DNA of 64,000 nt from Pleionea sediminis (GCF_007570825.1 NZ_SUNB01000009.1:1-64000), one strand, 5' to 3'. Positions 9,304 through 19,417 are shown, numbered from the stretch's first letter. Notes: generated from the letters alone by a model not told the origin. Translations and numbers: made by a program.

Positions 9304-12300
9304 ATGAGTAGTAAAAAGTCAGTCAGTCTATTGTTAGCCTTTGGGTTATCGCTATTGAGTATGAGTTCTGCTTACTCGGTCGGTGGTTTCAACGAGTGGC
9401 GAACGAAACAAGGTTTCGTTATGGCGCGTGGTTTGGTGCTTACGGAAGACGGGTACCCCATGTTCGCCGAGTACGACGAAGAGGGCAATATTGTTGTCGA
9501 GCAAGTGGCTATTCGCGATCCGTCTATGGAAGATGCCTATGTCATTTCTGGTGATGAATATCGAATGGTGGCTGACTACTATAAAAACTTTGTTCAAGAA
9601 AATGAAGACGGCATCGCTCGTGGTGCAGAAATTATTTCTGCCGATGACTATGACTCGCGAGCTTTTCAAACCATTGATGGCAAGCCGCTGGATGAGTCTG
9701 CTAAAGCCGAGCTCATGCCCAATACTAAGTCGGTACTTATTCGTAACCAAAACCAAATATTTATTCCAACAACCGATCCTGCATTACTTCAAGCGAATAT
9801 CAACCTACAAAATCTAGACGAAGAAATTACCAATGGCAATACGATTAAATCCGTGCTGTTAGATAAAGATGGTAATGTTGTTCATAAAACTGAAAATAAT
9901 ATTGGATTAAAAGTTCGCTATTTTGAGGGTGAAAGTGAAGATAATTTCCGACCTGGTAGAGATGATAAAATTTATGACCCTTTGGAACTAGTACCACTAA
10001 TTATGCCTGATGGTTTAGTTGGTGGTTCTACTGCAACAGGCAACGATGGCCGCTACTCATCATTGTATATGCTACCACCTTGTCCTGGATTTACTTATGA
10101 GCATTATACTCCAATTACCTTGCGGTTATATTACGAAAACTTTAATCCAAGATTGCAAAATGGAATGGGGTTATATCATTTAACCAAACCTGGGTGGGAT
10201 TACTGCTCTGGCTTAAGTGCCTTAATACCTCCTACGTCTTTGGGTGCGATTTCTGCACGTTTGGCTATAGAGTCCATCGAAGCTTCTGCGACGACTTTTT
10301 TATACGATACGAACTTTTTTGTAGATACTGCGGTTATTGGTGGAGAAGCCTTTTTAAGTAACGAACGATTAGACGGGCCTGCTAGTGGTGAAGAAACTCC
10401 CATTCCTTTAGGGCCAACTCGGTATAAGTACGAAGAGCCCGATTTAGATCCGCATGACGATTATAAATTCGATTTCGATGGTGATGGCGAAGACGATGTT
10501 GCTCGTTTAGGCGCGTTAGATACTATTACTGTAGAAGGTGATGAGATTGAAGTATTTGAACAAAATAATACCGGACCATTGCAGGGTATCTTTTTGTCCA
10601 GTGGTTCACAAGATCCAGATAGTAGAGATAGAGATAAACGTCAGCCCGACTTTGTTCGTTTAGCGGATAAAATGCCCGACTTGCAAGATCAAGGTTTATT
10701 GGAATACATCAGTGAAGATGACTTTAAAGACACCGATATTTTAGTCTTCCGCGAATCCAACGGCATGCTAATTACCAAGCGTGAGGGCTTGGCAGAAAAC
10801 GAATTTCGTACTCGCGCGTTTACTGAATTAGACAGTGCTGCGGGAGAGATGGCCTATTCTATTATGGTGCGAGGCCCAAAATCTGCGCCTTATGATTATA
10901 CTGACCGGGCCAACCGAACGGGATTAGACTGGTACAGCGCTTGGCAAAGCGCCGCCGAAATGAATCCTAAGCTTCATGAGCGTAAATCCGACCATATACG
11001 TCCACAAGAAAAAATTCGCGTTATCGCCATTAATCGAAAAACGGGTTACATGGGCAGTGTAAGAACGACTTACGGAAAATTCATTACCGACGGTTTTATT
11101 TCGATGAATATCGATAAAATTGTAATGCGACCACCTAACTTAAAAATTATTGCAGAAAGAAAATATACGGTTGAAAAAGGTCTTACTGCAAATCAAGGTG
11201 AAGATTCCGAACGCGAATATTTAATTGGTTACGAAGGTGCAGCCTTAGCATCCGACCGCGTTATTACAATTACCACTGAATGGTTCGATCACGATGGTTC
11301 TCCGTTGCCGGAAGAACTCGATGAATACGGTTACACAGGACGCTTAGCAAAAATAGTAGCGGAAAATACCGTCGACCAAGATAGCGGTGCACTTGCCAAT
11401 TTTAAAATAAAACCAGGCCGTCATACCGAAAATATTCAAATTGGTGATGACCCAGAACGTAACGAACATTACTACGTACAGGTTCATCCCGAACCGATAA
11501 GCGAATCCCCAGACTTCAGTACGACTGGTGCTGCACCAACGGGACCATTACGCTACCGCCCTCAAAATTACGTGCCGATTAAAGCCCCCATCATGGATGA
11601 AACCATGACTTGGGAACAATATCGTGCTTACCGCGATTATCGTCGAGAAAATCCCGAAGCGGATGTTGAAAAACCAGAACCTGTGTACAAATGGTTTTAC
11701 CGACCCGAACTTCAATTCAGTTTGTACGGGTTGGAGATGCAGAATATTTTTAGAGTTGATGAAAGTGAAGGTTTATCGGTCGATGTCTATCAACAAGAAA
11801 AACCGGTGATAGCTAGTTCAGACGATTTAATTCGCATTGTTTACAGTTTGTTTGAACAAGAGATTCAACCTCTACAATTTTTAGGTGCCGGACAAGAATT
11901 AGTTTTTGCTGTAGGCGAAGAAGAAGTAAAAGCCTTTCCAGGTGAAGATGGTCAACTAAGGTTCGAAAACTTGGACCATTTATCGTCATTAGATGTTGAA
12001 GATTTTTTAAGTGCTCGCTTGTACTCGAATAACGACGCTGGAAATATTTTGTGGGAATACGCGTTTGAATATTTGGTATTGGACAGCCGAATTGTTGGTT
12101 ATGATGATGTTGAAATTGACGAAAATACAGGTCGAGCTAAGTACTACATATCTGCAGATGAGCCAGAGTTTCCCTTGATATCTTATTTAGTCGGATATGC
12201 AGGAAGAGATCAAGAAGATCAATACCCAGTTGAGTTGGAATGGAGCGTTGATGGTGGAGCGCAGATTATCAATCAATCCAATGAATATCGAGAAAATGCG

Positions 12301-15300
12301 GTGTTCAGCGCTGACGTTAAAATGCCCACGTTTACTAATGCAACGGCAACTGTAAAAGCAAAGATTGCTGGCACTCAGACAGAAGCTGAATTTGGCGAAT
12401 TAGTTGTTGTTCCTGGTAAGCCTGACTTTATGAATGTAAATATGTCGGGTGATGCTTATATTGTTGGGCATAAAGGGATTGATGTAACCATTGATGTATT
12501 CGATCAGCATGGAAATAAAGTGGCTGATGGTACATCAGTAGAGCTTACCGTTAAGGGTAGCGCGGATATTCTTGAGTACGATCCGGGTACTGTCGATGGC
12601 CGGATTACTGCTCGTATTGTTGGAAGTAATAAACCTGAAGCCGACAACACCTTAACAATTATTGCAGGAGAGTTGGAGGAAGAGCGAAACTTTGAGATTA
12701 AGCCTCTCAACATCGCTTTTGTTAATTTACCAGCAGAAGAAGAAGTTCAAAAAGTTTTACCGTTAAGTGTTCAGGTAACTGAGCCAGGTGGTGAGACAGT
12801 TTCTGGTGTCGATGTCTCCTTTTTTGCTCAAGGCGTAAAAATCGACGACAAACCCGTTCAAACGAATGGAAGTGGTATTGCTATTAAAAAAATGCATACC
12901 GGATTTAATCCTCGCACTGCAGAAGTTTATGCTCGAGTCGGATTGGTTGGTGAAAAAATGCCATTTCGAACGACACCCGCAGGTGGTGGCAATTCGAGTG
13001 TCGATGCTAGTAAAGCAATGGTTATCGGCGATGAAGAAATTGCCGGTTACTACGAATATGAGCGGTTTGACGGTGCTATTTTAGGACTTAAATACGAAAC
13101 AGAAACGCCAATTACTTTAACTGGCGAAGCAGGAGAAAGCGTTACTGTTAATTTAGGCAGCTTGGCAGATCCGAACCGCACTCCTATTGCTGCGTTTTAT
13201 ATGAAATCGCTCGATGCGAATAGCGAGGGACAAGAAGTAGCGCGAGATGAAACGGGGATTCATCCTAACGTCGCTTACGATATCGTTATAGCTGATGAAC
13301 ATCCGACTGAAGTTAGTAAAAGCTATTTATTTTCGGGTGACTCATCAATTGTTGTTGATGAAAATGACGCATTAAAGCCGGCAAATTCACTGGGGTTTAG
13401 TGTTCAGGTTAAGCCAACAGAAAATAATGGCGAAGTTTTTCGATTGGGTAATGGAAATCAAAAACTAGCGATTAATGGAAATGGTGAACCTGTTTTTTCA
13501 ATAATCACCGAATCGGGACAGTACTCAATTACAGGGCCTACATTGAGTGATAATAGTTGGTCAACTATTGCTGGTAGATATTACAACGGCCTATTGGAAC
13601 TAGAGATTAACGGAACACCGGTGACTCCAGTTGCTGCTGTTGGACAGCTCGAATACGGTGCATTCCGAGCCGTTATGACTGTCGGTAAAGATTTTAAAGG
13701 CTATATGTCGAGCTTTAAGTTGTTCGACTGGAGTCTTCCAGCTCTTTTAACCTTCGATAATGGTGCCGAAACGTACACTCATAACTTTACATCGAATGAG
13801 AGTGTCGATGTAATAATTAAAAGTACCGGGCAACTTAATGAAGGAGTTACCAACTTAAATATTCGATCAATGAAAGTTGCTCTGGTCGAAAATAACATTA
13901 CGCAATTCGTTGGAATTTTGAGTAAAGAATATTACGGCGAGCTTTCGGGATTCATGGCGACCATGCAATCCGATGCGGATATTCCAATTAAACCTGGTGC
14001 CTACACTGGAGGTCCTCCCGATCAAGCTTACGATATGGGAATGGTTCCCTACGCTTATGCTGGTTGGACGGACTGGATATTAGAAGAAGCTTGGGAACTT
14101 GTAGTTGATGTTGTAGGCTTTTTAATACCTTGGGAAGAGGCCGCTGGTTTCGTAAAACAGCTTTGGTATTTAGTTACAGGTGATGATGACTTCGATGCAT
14201 TCGAACTAGCGCTTAATGCTCTGGGGGTATTAACGTTTTTTCCCGTAGCAAAGCCACTTAAATTTTTACTAAATCCGATCCGTAAACTATATCATGCTGT
14301 AAAAGGAAAACCTTTTATAGGAGCGTTTGGTGATGTTATGGCTAAGATAGCCGATGATTTGATGGAAGGAAAGTTTAATAAACTTTTAAATACTCTTCCT
14401 TTTCTAATTATTATTGGCGAAATGGCATTGGATGAGGAAGCTCGAGAAGGAGCGTTACAGATCATTAATGGAATTGAAAGTGCAGATGATTTTTTTGGTT
14501 GGGTAGAGTATTTTTCTTTACCAGCTGGAGGTTGGACGGAAGATACTCCCCCTGAGGTGGATTTAGAAAATTCTGCTTACAATTACAATAAATCTTTATT
14601 TCTTCCAACTGCATTTGCAGGTGTTAAGAAGCCAAAAATACAGGGAGCTAAATTTGGTAAAGTTGTAAAAGAATCTGTAGAAAAGTTAGGAGATGAGTTC
14701 GACGCAAAAGCTTTAACCAAGGCAATTAAAACAATTGGTCAAGAAATGAGGCAAGGAGGGTTTAAGTCTCTGAGGAAAATGATTTTCTCGAAGCAGATGA
14801 TCATTGCTGGTGCTCAACTTGCGAAAGGTAATTTGGCATTTCTAAAAAATTTCTTAGCTGGAAAAACTGGAGCTCGAATTCCACCTCCAATTATGATAGC
14901 AATCGTATTTTATTTAGAAACTAGTATGGCAAATGAAAGCCTGGCTGACGTTGATGGGCGATTACACAACTCAATTCGAAGTGTATATGGAGATGCATTT
15001 ACTTGTTTTTGCCGAAACTCTCAAAGAAAAAATCAGACAGGAAAGTCTCATGGCGGCATGTATCAGCTGGCTGTTATTGCTAGATATCACTTAGAGAACC
15101 AACTCGGTAGTAATAAGTCAATCAAAGCAGTGGAGGCCACTAGAAAAGTTAATTTATATTACGATGAAAGTGGCCTAGGCGAGGAGGTCTATGGCGATAG
15201 GGAGCGTCGAGTTGATTTAGTTTTACAGGATAACAATAGCAAGGAAGAGTGGGTAGAGTTAAAATCCTACAAGAAAGGCACTACTCGGATAAGCTCTAGA

Positions 15301-15771
15301 TTTGCGGTTTGGAATGGTAGAAGTAGTAGATCGACTCCCGGTAAAGAAATTATTTTAGATAGAATAGGGCTCTTGCGCAGTACCGAGGGTGGTGTTACAA
15401 ATGATGATATTGAAGGTAGCCCTACAGTAAGAGTGTCAAAAATAACGTGGCTTTTTCAAAAGTTTAGAGTCGCGGCTAGAAGAGTAAGTGGAAGAAGTTA
15501 TGAAGAAGAGCGAAGCTATACGCAAGCAGAATTTGGAACTAATGGACTTCAAGAAGGAAAAGTGCTCTTTCACTTGTCTAAAGTTTCGTCAACTAATCAG
15601 GTTATTTTAAACAGTTTGGGTTTTGATAAAGCTTCTGAAAATGACCCTTTTAGAAGAAGTGAGATTCAAACAATTGCTCGTTTAGATAATGTTACAGGCT
15701 GGTTGAAAGAAAATGCTCGAGAATCTATATTGAAGGGCATTGAAGATTTTGGTGAAGAGCTTACACAGTAA
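9304..15771 (+). CDS. Giant secreted polymorphic-toxin-like protein with C-terminal PD-(D/E)xK nuclease domain
   Basis: The protein has about 2155 residues. ATG 9304 is preferred over an upstream GTG at 9280 because its context (gttgaagttt ATG AGTAG) matches the paralogue at 4071 and leaves a clean signal peptide. Residues 1 to about 900 match the N-terminal module of the 4071-8216 protein. Beta-rich Ig-like segments and a LamG-like jelly-roll region (about 1340-1480) follow, then a hydrophobic helical pre-toxin-like region (about 1580-1760). The tip contains RRVDLVL (D1971) and WVELKSYK (E1985, K1987), the D...ExK spacing of PD-(D/E)xK nucleases. The same tip recurs without carrier at 17641-18516. 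A nucleic-acid-degrading toxin is the likely role; target and delivery route are unknown. Confidence 0.78.
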   Translation: MSSKKSVSLLLAFGLSLLSMSSAYSVGGFNEWRTKQGFVMARGLVLTEDGYPMFAEYDEEGNIVVEQVAIRDPSMEDAYVISGDEYRMVADYYKNFVQENEDGIARGAEIISADDYDSRAFQTIDGKPLDESAKAELMPNTKSVLIRNQNQIFIPTTDPALLQANINLQNLDEEITNGNTIKSVLLDKDGNVVHKTENNIGLKVRYFEGESEDNFRPGRDDKIYDPLELVPLIMPDGLVGGSTATGNDGRYSSLYMLPPCPGFTYEHYTPITLRLYYENFNPRLQNGMGLYHLTKPGWDYCSGLSALIPPTSLGAISARLAIESIEASATTFLYDTNFFVDTAVIGGEAFLSNERLDGPASGEETPIPLGPTRYKYEEPDLDPHDDYKFDFDGDGEDDVARLGALDTITVEGDEIEVFEQNNTGPLQGIFLSSGSQDPDSRDRDKRQPDFVRLADKMPDLQDQGLLEYISEDDFKDTDILVFRESNGMLITKREGLAENEFRTRAFTELDSAAGEMAYSIMVRGPKSAPYDYTDRANRTGLDWYSAWQSAAEMNPKLHERKSDHIRPQEKIRVIAINRKTGYMGSVRTTYGKFITDGFISMNIDKIVMRPPNLKIIAERKYTVEKGLTANQGEDSEREYLIGYEGAALASDRVITITTEWFDHDGSPLPEELDEYGYTGRLAKIVAENTVDQDSGALANFKIKPGRHTENIQIGDDPERNEHYYVQVHPEPISESPDFSTTGAAPTGPLRYRPQNYVPIKAPIMDETMTWEQYRAYRDYRRENPEADVEKPEPVYKWFYRPELQFSLYGLEMQNIFRVDESEGLSVDVYQQEKPVIASSDDLIRIVYSLFEQEIQPLQFLGAGQELVFAVGEEEVKAFPGEDGQLRFENLDHLSSLDVEDFLSARLYSNNDAGNILWEYAFEYLVLDSRIVGYDDVEIDENTGRAKYYISADEPEFPLISYLVGYAGRDQEDQYPVELEWSVDGGAQIINQSNEYRENAVFSADVKMPTFTNATATVKAKIAGTQTEAEFGELVVVPGKPDFMNVNMSGDAYIVGHKGIDVTIDVFDQHGNKVADGTSVELTVKGSADILEYDPGTVDGRITARIVGSNKPEADNTLTIIAGELEEERNFEIKPLNIAFVNLPAEEEVQKVLPLSVQVTEPGGETVSGVDVSFFAQGVKIDDKPVQTNGSGIAIKKMHTGFNPRTAEVYARVGLVGEKMPFRTTPAGGGNSSVDASKAMVIGDEEIAGYYEYERFDGAILGLKYETETPITLTGEAGESVTVNLGSLADPNRTPIAAFYMKSLDANSEGQEVARDETGIHPNVAYDIVIADEHPTEVSKSYLFSGDSSIVVDENDALKPANSLGFSVQVKPTENNGEVFRLGNGNQKLAINGNGEPVFSIITESGQYSITGPTLSDNSWSTIAGRYYNGLLELEINGTPVTPVAAVGQLEYGAFRAVMTVGKDFKGYMSSFKLFDWSLPALLTFDNGAETYTHNFTSNESVDVIIKSTGQLNEGVTNLNIRSMKVALVENNITQFVGILSKEYYGELSGFMATMQSDADIPIKPGAYTGGPPDQAYDMGMVPYAYAGWTDWILEEAWELVVDVVGFLIPWEEAAGFVKQLWYLVTGDDDFDAFELALNALGVLTFFPVAKPLKFLLNPIRKLYHAVKGKPFIGAFGDVMAKIADDLMEGKFNKLLNTLPFLIIIGEMALDEEAREGALQIINGIESADDFFGWVEYFSLPAGGWTEDTPPEVDLENSAYNYNKSLFLPTAFAGVKKPKIQGAKFGKVVKESVEKLGDEFDAKALTKAIKTIGQEMRQGGFKSLRKMIFSKQMIIAGAQLAKGNLAFLKNFLAGKTGARIPPPIMIAIVFYLETSMANESLADVDGRLHNSIRSVYGDAFTCFCRNSQRKNQTGKSHGGMYQLAVIARYHLENQLGSNKSIKAVEATRKVNLYYDESGLGEEVYGDRERRVDLVLQDNNSKEEWVELKSYKKGTTRISSRFAVWNGRSSRSTPGKEIILDRIGLLRSTEGGVTNDDIEGSPTVRVSKITWLFQKFRVAARRVSGRSYEEERSYTQAEFGTNGLQEGKVLFHLSKVSSTNQVILNSLGFDKASENDPFRRSEIQTIARLDNVTGWLKENARESILKGIEDFGEELTQ

Positions 15772-15778
15772 GAGAACT

Positions 15779-17251
15779 ATGAAAAACTATATTGTTGATG
15801 AAAATAAGACCCATTTCACTTATGACTTTAAAGACGAGCTTTGGCAAATTGATGACCCTGAGTGGGTTAAAGCGAGAGAGCTGGACTGGAATTTAAATTT
15901 TCTTGAGCGATACTCTCAAACATGCGATAGAAACCAGTTGGCATCTCGTAAAACCTATTTCATGAAAGGGATTTGGAAAAAGGAATCGAAAGATACTTTA
16001 ACCTTATCAACAAGAGCGCTTCTTGCTCCATACAAAGGACTTGAGTACCTCGATAAAATTATTTTTAGCGAAGAGTTAGCGTCTAATATTGACTCTGCGA
16101 GAGCTAGTCTTTTTTACTCTATGTGCTCACACCCCTTGCCTCCAACGTTTAACCCTTTTAAAGGTGACGTCGAAAAGGTCTTAGGTCACTATTTGTATTG
16201 TGAACCAAAAGATTGTTTAACTGGACTATCTTTGATTCATGAAAAAAAACTTAAGCAGTTTCCAGTAGATCTATTTGCTCTTCATATGTTGTTTATAAAT
16301 GATGCGGTAAAGTGGCTAGAGGATTACTCATCAAATCCCAGTAATGGGCTGATTCTATTAGTTGAGTACTGGGTAAAGTCGTTGAGCCTTTTAGAACCAG
16401 AGGTGATTGAGTCTAAGAAAAATCGACAAAGTCTTCGTAAACTACTGCTACATGTTACTTATCCTTGGAAATATCATCCAGATTCGTTAGCTTCGCAGGA
16501 AAAAATGGAGTTTATACAAAAAGTAAAGCAATCACTAGACAGTCTTGATGATGATAAAAACCCTTTGAAGGAAATTATGGCAGAACTTGCATTTAGTGCT
16601 GACGATGATTGGGCTAAAAACATTCTTAAGTCAGTCGACTATTCATCGGATAAAAACCGAATAGATTTACCTCAAATCTGTCATCATTTTTACGCAAAGA
16701 GTGAAAGTATTAAAATCGAACACCTTTATAGTATTATCGATATATTTAAAGAACATGACTTTATTGAATTGAGTGATGAATATCCAAAATTAGAGGAAGT
16801 CGACTTTAACTGCTATTTGACTGAGGCTTTTAAAAAACAACATAATTTAGAAAAAGCTATATTAGCAAGAAAGTTAAATGTCTTTTTTAGTTCGGAGTAT
16901 ATCGGTAACGATTTGGCTAAAATTAGTTCAGATTTAGTATTTATAGAGTCGAGCGATAGCAAAGAAAATATAATTTTATTAGTTGAGCGACCCTATGAAA
17001 ATTATGCTTTGCCTCTGGCGCATACTTATCAAGGAAATCAAAAGTTCATAATAAATGCTGTAAAATTGGAACTAGGGATAGATTTTTATAGGCACTTTGG
17101 ATATGGAGCAAATTACAATTGGGATGAATCTAAACGAACTCCAAAAGATGAAGCAAAAATAGAGTATTTAAATAGAGAGCATATTCTGAACTTGGATTTT
17201 TTTATTCTTAAAGTAGGTAGGTATGGTTTACTTGCTGAGCAGAGTGGTTAA
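15779..17251 (+). CDS. Acidic cytosolic protein, candidate immunity to the nuclease toxin
   Basis: The protein has 490 residues. ATG 15779 lies 7 bp after the toxin stop; a longer frame from 15740 would overlap the toxin and is less likely. It has no signal peptide or membrane segment, is rich in Asp/Glu and Lys, and is mostly helical by eye. No known family was recognised. Position directly after a nuclease toxin tip and predicted cytosolic location fit an immunity protein that must act where the nuclease would act. At 490 residues it is large for a typical immunity protein, so another function cannot be excluded. Confidence 0.7.
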   Translation: MKNYIVDENKTHFTYDFKDELWQIDDPEWVKARELDWNLNFLERYSQTCDRNQLASRKTYFMKGIWKKESKDTLTLSTRALLAPYKGLEYLDKIIFSEELASNIDSARASLFYSMCSHPLPPTFNPFKGDVEKVLGHYLYCEPKDCLTGLSLIHEKKLKQFPVDLFALHMLFINDAVKWLEDYSSNPSNGLILLVEYWVKSLSLLEPEVIESKKNRQSLRKLLLHVTYPWKYHPDSLASQEKMEFIQKVKQSLDSLDDDKNPLKEIMAELAFSADDDWAKNILKSVDYSSDKNRIDLPQICHHFYAKSESIKIEHLYSIIDIFKEHDFIELSDEYPKLEEVDFNCYLTEAFKKQHNLEKAILARKLNVFFSSEYIGNDLAKISSDLVFIESSDSKENIILLVERPYENYALPLAHTYQGNQKFIINAVKLELGIDFYRHFGYGANYNWDESKRTPKDEAKIEYLNREHILNLDFFILKVGRYGLLAEQSG

Positions 17252-17326
17252 TTTGAAAAATAGATAAATTGTGAATCTATGATTTAAAAAAAATTTAATA
17301 GAATTTCGATAACCAATATTGTTACC

Positions 17327-17539
17327 TTGTTATTTCTGATGGCCTTCCTTCGAAAAGTCCTTCAGTCGATATTTCTCATTTTTAATGACCAGGCTGGAGC
17401 TACTCTTTTGTTTCTTAAACGATTCAAACTCAATCAATACGAAGTATTGGGTTACTCTAGCTTAGGTTTTATCTTGTCTCTAACCTACTTTATTTATCTA
17501 ATTAGAAAGCAAACAGAAAAGGAATCTAGCGATAACTAA
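17327..17539 (+). CDS. Small two-helix membrane protein, paralogue of 21485-21730
   Basis: About 70 residues with two hydrophobic helices (LLFLMAFLRKVLQSIFLIF and LGFILSLTYFIYLI) and a charged C-terminal tail. It aligns along its length with the product of 21485-21730: LLFLMAFLRKVLQS versus LLFLLALLRESIQS, and both end in a helix followed by (I/D)RK. The start is uncertain. The frame opens at 17288, there is no Shine-Dalgarno before TTG 17327 or ATG 17339, and the homology extends a few codons upstream of TTG. It may be a decayed copy. It lies between the first toxin/immunity pair and the orphan cassette. Confidence 0.45.
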   Translation: MLFLMAFLRKVLQSIFLIFNDQAGATLLFLKRFKLNQYEVLGYSSLGFILSLTYFIYLIRKQTEKESSDN

Positions 17540-17551
17540 AGGATTAAAAAA

Positions 17552-17604
17552 GGGTCAAGCCGGTTGAATAAATAGGAAAGAAGGGGGAGGTTCAGCCTGA
17601 CCCC
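17552..17604. repeat. REP-like imperfect inverted repeat at the orphan cassette boundary
   Basis: GGGTCAAGCC (17552-17561) and AGCCTGACCC (17594-17603) form an imperfect inverted repeat. The right arm shares CCTGACCCCT with the terminal repeats of the two RAYT elements at 26367-27344 and 30756-31786. It resembles a degenerate REPIN (paired REP sequences) left by the same RAYT family. Confidence 0.45.
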
Positions 17605-17640
17605 TAAGTACAATCTTCTAAGAATTTTAGGATATCTCCT

Positions 17641-18516
17641 TTGGCTATTGTTGCGATAACCGCATTTATTTCGACTCATATGGATGAATGTTCTGAAATT
17701 TACGAACAGTGCAAAGAATTTCCAGATCAAGTTAAGAAGAAAGTACCGATTTTAATGGCAGAAGCATTTGCGAATCCCGCTGAAAACGATCGATATGTAG
17801 GTGGAAGGGAAATTGGAGGGTTATTTCATTTATCAATGTTAGCCCAGAAGCAACTCGAGTATGAGGTTTTGGATGACGAAAGCAGGAAAGTTGTGGGCGT
17901 TGAAGTTAGTAAAGAAATACCATTATCGATTAAGAAAGCTTCTGGTCGTATTGCAGAGTTTGGATTTCAACCTAAAAGAAGAGTCGATATATTATTGAAG
18001 GGAGAAGGTAGTGAAAATGCAAATGACTTGAGAACCGGAAGTGGTCATATTTGGGTAGAAGTCAAATCACTTAAAACAAAATCGAATTTAAAAGACTGGG
18101 ACCAATGGAGTACTTCAAAAAAGAAAGACTATAGTTATCATCGTCAATTTTTCTTAGATAGGGTAGGTAATGGGACATCACAATTTGTAGAGTCTGTTAA
18201 ATCTAGCAATTATGAATGGTGGTTGCAGGATTATAAAAAGTCTAATACAAATCGGAGTTATAATTCACAAGAAGTTGATAAGATCATAAGAAAAATAAGA
18301 AAGTTGCCTTTGGGAGACAGTGAAACTTATGTTAGCCTTGGATATTCTACTAAAAATCAAAATGGTTCTCAGTTTATGTTTTCACTAGCAAAACAAAAGT
18401 TTAAACAGCGAAATATTAAAAATTGGATTTTGGGTGAAGCTCGAGAATATTTGCTCGAAGGCGTTGGTGAAGAGACAATAAATACATTGGTTGCTGGTTA
18501 TGATTCTAGTTTATAG
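17641..18516 (+). CDS. Orphan PD-(D/E)xK nuclease toxin tip (carrier-less cassette)
   Basis: About 291 residues; the frame is open from 17608, with TTG 17641 and ATG 17680 as possible starts and no convincing Shine-Dalgarno. It aligns with the tip of the 9304-15771 toxin: GG(L/M) followed by an aromatic and L, RRVD(I/L) at D116, WVE(V/L)KS at E140/K142, FLDR(V/I)G, and a C-terminal (G/N)EARE(Y/S) helix. It has no signal peptide or carrier. Weakly initiated, carrier-less toxin tips next to an immunity gene are the classic orphan modules of CDI, Rhs and other polymorphic-toxin loci, and can recombine onto the full-length gene. Whether it is translated alone is unclear. Confidence 0.7.
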   Translation: MAIVAITAFISTHMDECSEIYEQCKEFPDQVKKKVPILMAEAFANPAENDRYVGGREIGGLFHLSMLAQKQLEYEVLDDESRKVVGVEVSKEIPLSIKKASGRIAEFGFQPKRRVDILLKGEGSENANDLRTGSGHIWVEVKSLKTKSNLKDWDQWSTSKKKDYSYHRQFFLDRVGNGTSQFVESVKSSNYEWWLQDYKKSNTNRSYNSQEVDKIIRKIRKLPLGDSETYVSLGYSTKNQNGSQFMFSLAKQKFKQRNIKNWILGEAREYLLEGVGEETINTLVAGYDSSL

Positions 18517-18526
18517 GTAATTCAAA

Positions 18527-19267
18527 ATGAGTAATAAAAATAAATTATTCAATGTTGGCAGTGTAGGTGAAAGGGACTGGCGTCAAATTTTAAACAATAT
18601 CAAGCAAAGCGGAATTTTAGAAGATGAAGATTTAGATTTACCTTTGCTTGAATCATATTTTTTAAATAATAATGAGGATGACTATAAAAAAATAAAGGAG
18701 TATGGCCTTGGTTTAATTCTTCTAATGTGGTTAGATGATAGTCCATCATTAGATAGGTTTCAGTCTTTGGTAGAGTCTTTTGATACGAGAAAAATAGAAA
18801 TAGCTAAAGCTATATTTAATTCAAAGAATCCAAGATTTGGTAAGGAATATTTGGGTGAGTCAGTATTTTGTGGATTAGATCATTTGATTTATTGTTCTTT
18901 ATATCCGAATGGTTTCAAAATTGAAGAGAGTGAATTCAAAAAGAAAGTAGACTATTATCAAGCATTGAGAAATGATTTTGTTAGAATAGCTAGTTATTTA
19001 TGTATGTTTTTAGAAGATGACGAAGATCCGTATAGCAAGTATTTGTTAATGTTGGACGACTGGGTGTTTTTTATTAATAAAGGATATACAGACAGACCAG
19101 AATTTGATTTTTTAGTTGAAATGGCATATCAATCAAAAAAAGCAGGGTTTGAATATAGGGGGTTAAGGAAGTTGCTATGTGAAGAGTTATTTGAACTTTT
19201 TGAAAAAAATGAATTTTCGAAAATTGTTCAAGATAAAATCAATGAAATTAAAAACAATATAAAATAA
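18527..19267 (+). CDS. Acidic cytosolic protein, candidate immunity to the orphan nuclease
   Basis: The protein has 246 residues, starts 10 bp after the orphan toxin stop, and is preceded by a weak AGGTAA. It has no signal peptide or membrane helix. It is strongly acidic in places (EDEDLDLPLLE, FLEDDEDPYSK) and looks helical. It is AT-richer than the surrounding housekeeping-type genes. It shows no clear similarity to the larger candidate immunity protein at 15779-17251, which is expected if each protects against a diverged tip. I recognise no family. Confidence 0.7.
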   Translation: MSNKNKLFNVGSVGERDWRQILNNIKQSGILEDEDLDLPLLESYFLNNNEDDYKKIKEYGLGLILLMWLDDSPSLDRFQSLVESFDTRKIEIAKAIFNSKNPRFGKEYLGESVFCGLDHLIYCSLYPNGFKIEESEFKKKVDYYQALRNDFVRIASYLCMFLEDDEDPYSKYLLMLDDWVFFINKGYTDRPEFDFLVEMAYQSKKAGFEYRGLRKLLCEELFELFEKNEFSKIVQDKINEIKNNIK

Positions 19268-19417
19268 TAATAAGCTACAAATTACTGCTTTGAATAAATG
19301 CTAATTTATTTAAGTGGTAGCTTAAAAAGAAGCTTCTTTTAATATTTTTATGATCAATTCAATATTTGAAAAAGACAAAAAACGGAATGTCTTTTCCAGT
19401 GATGACTCAGCTAAAAA

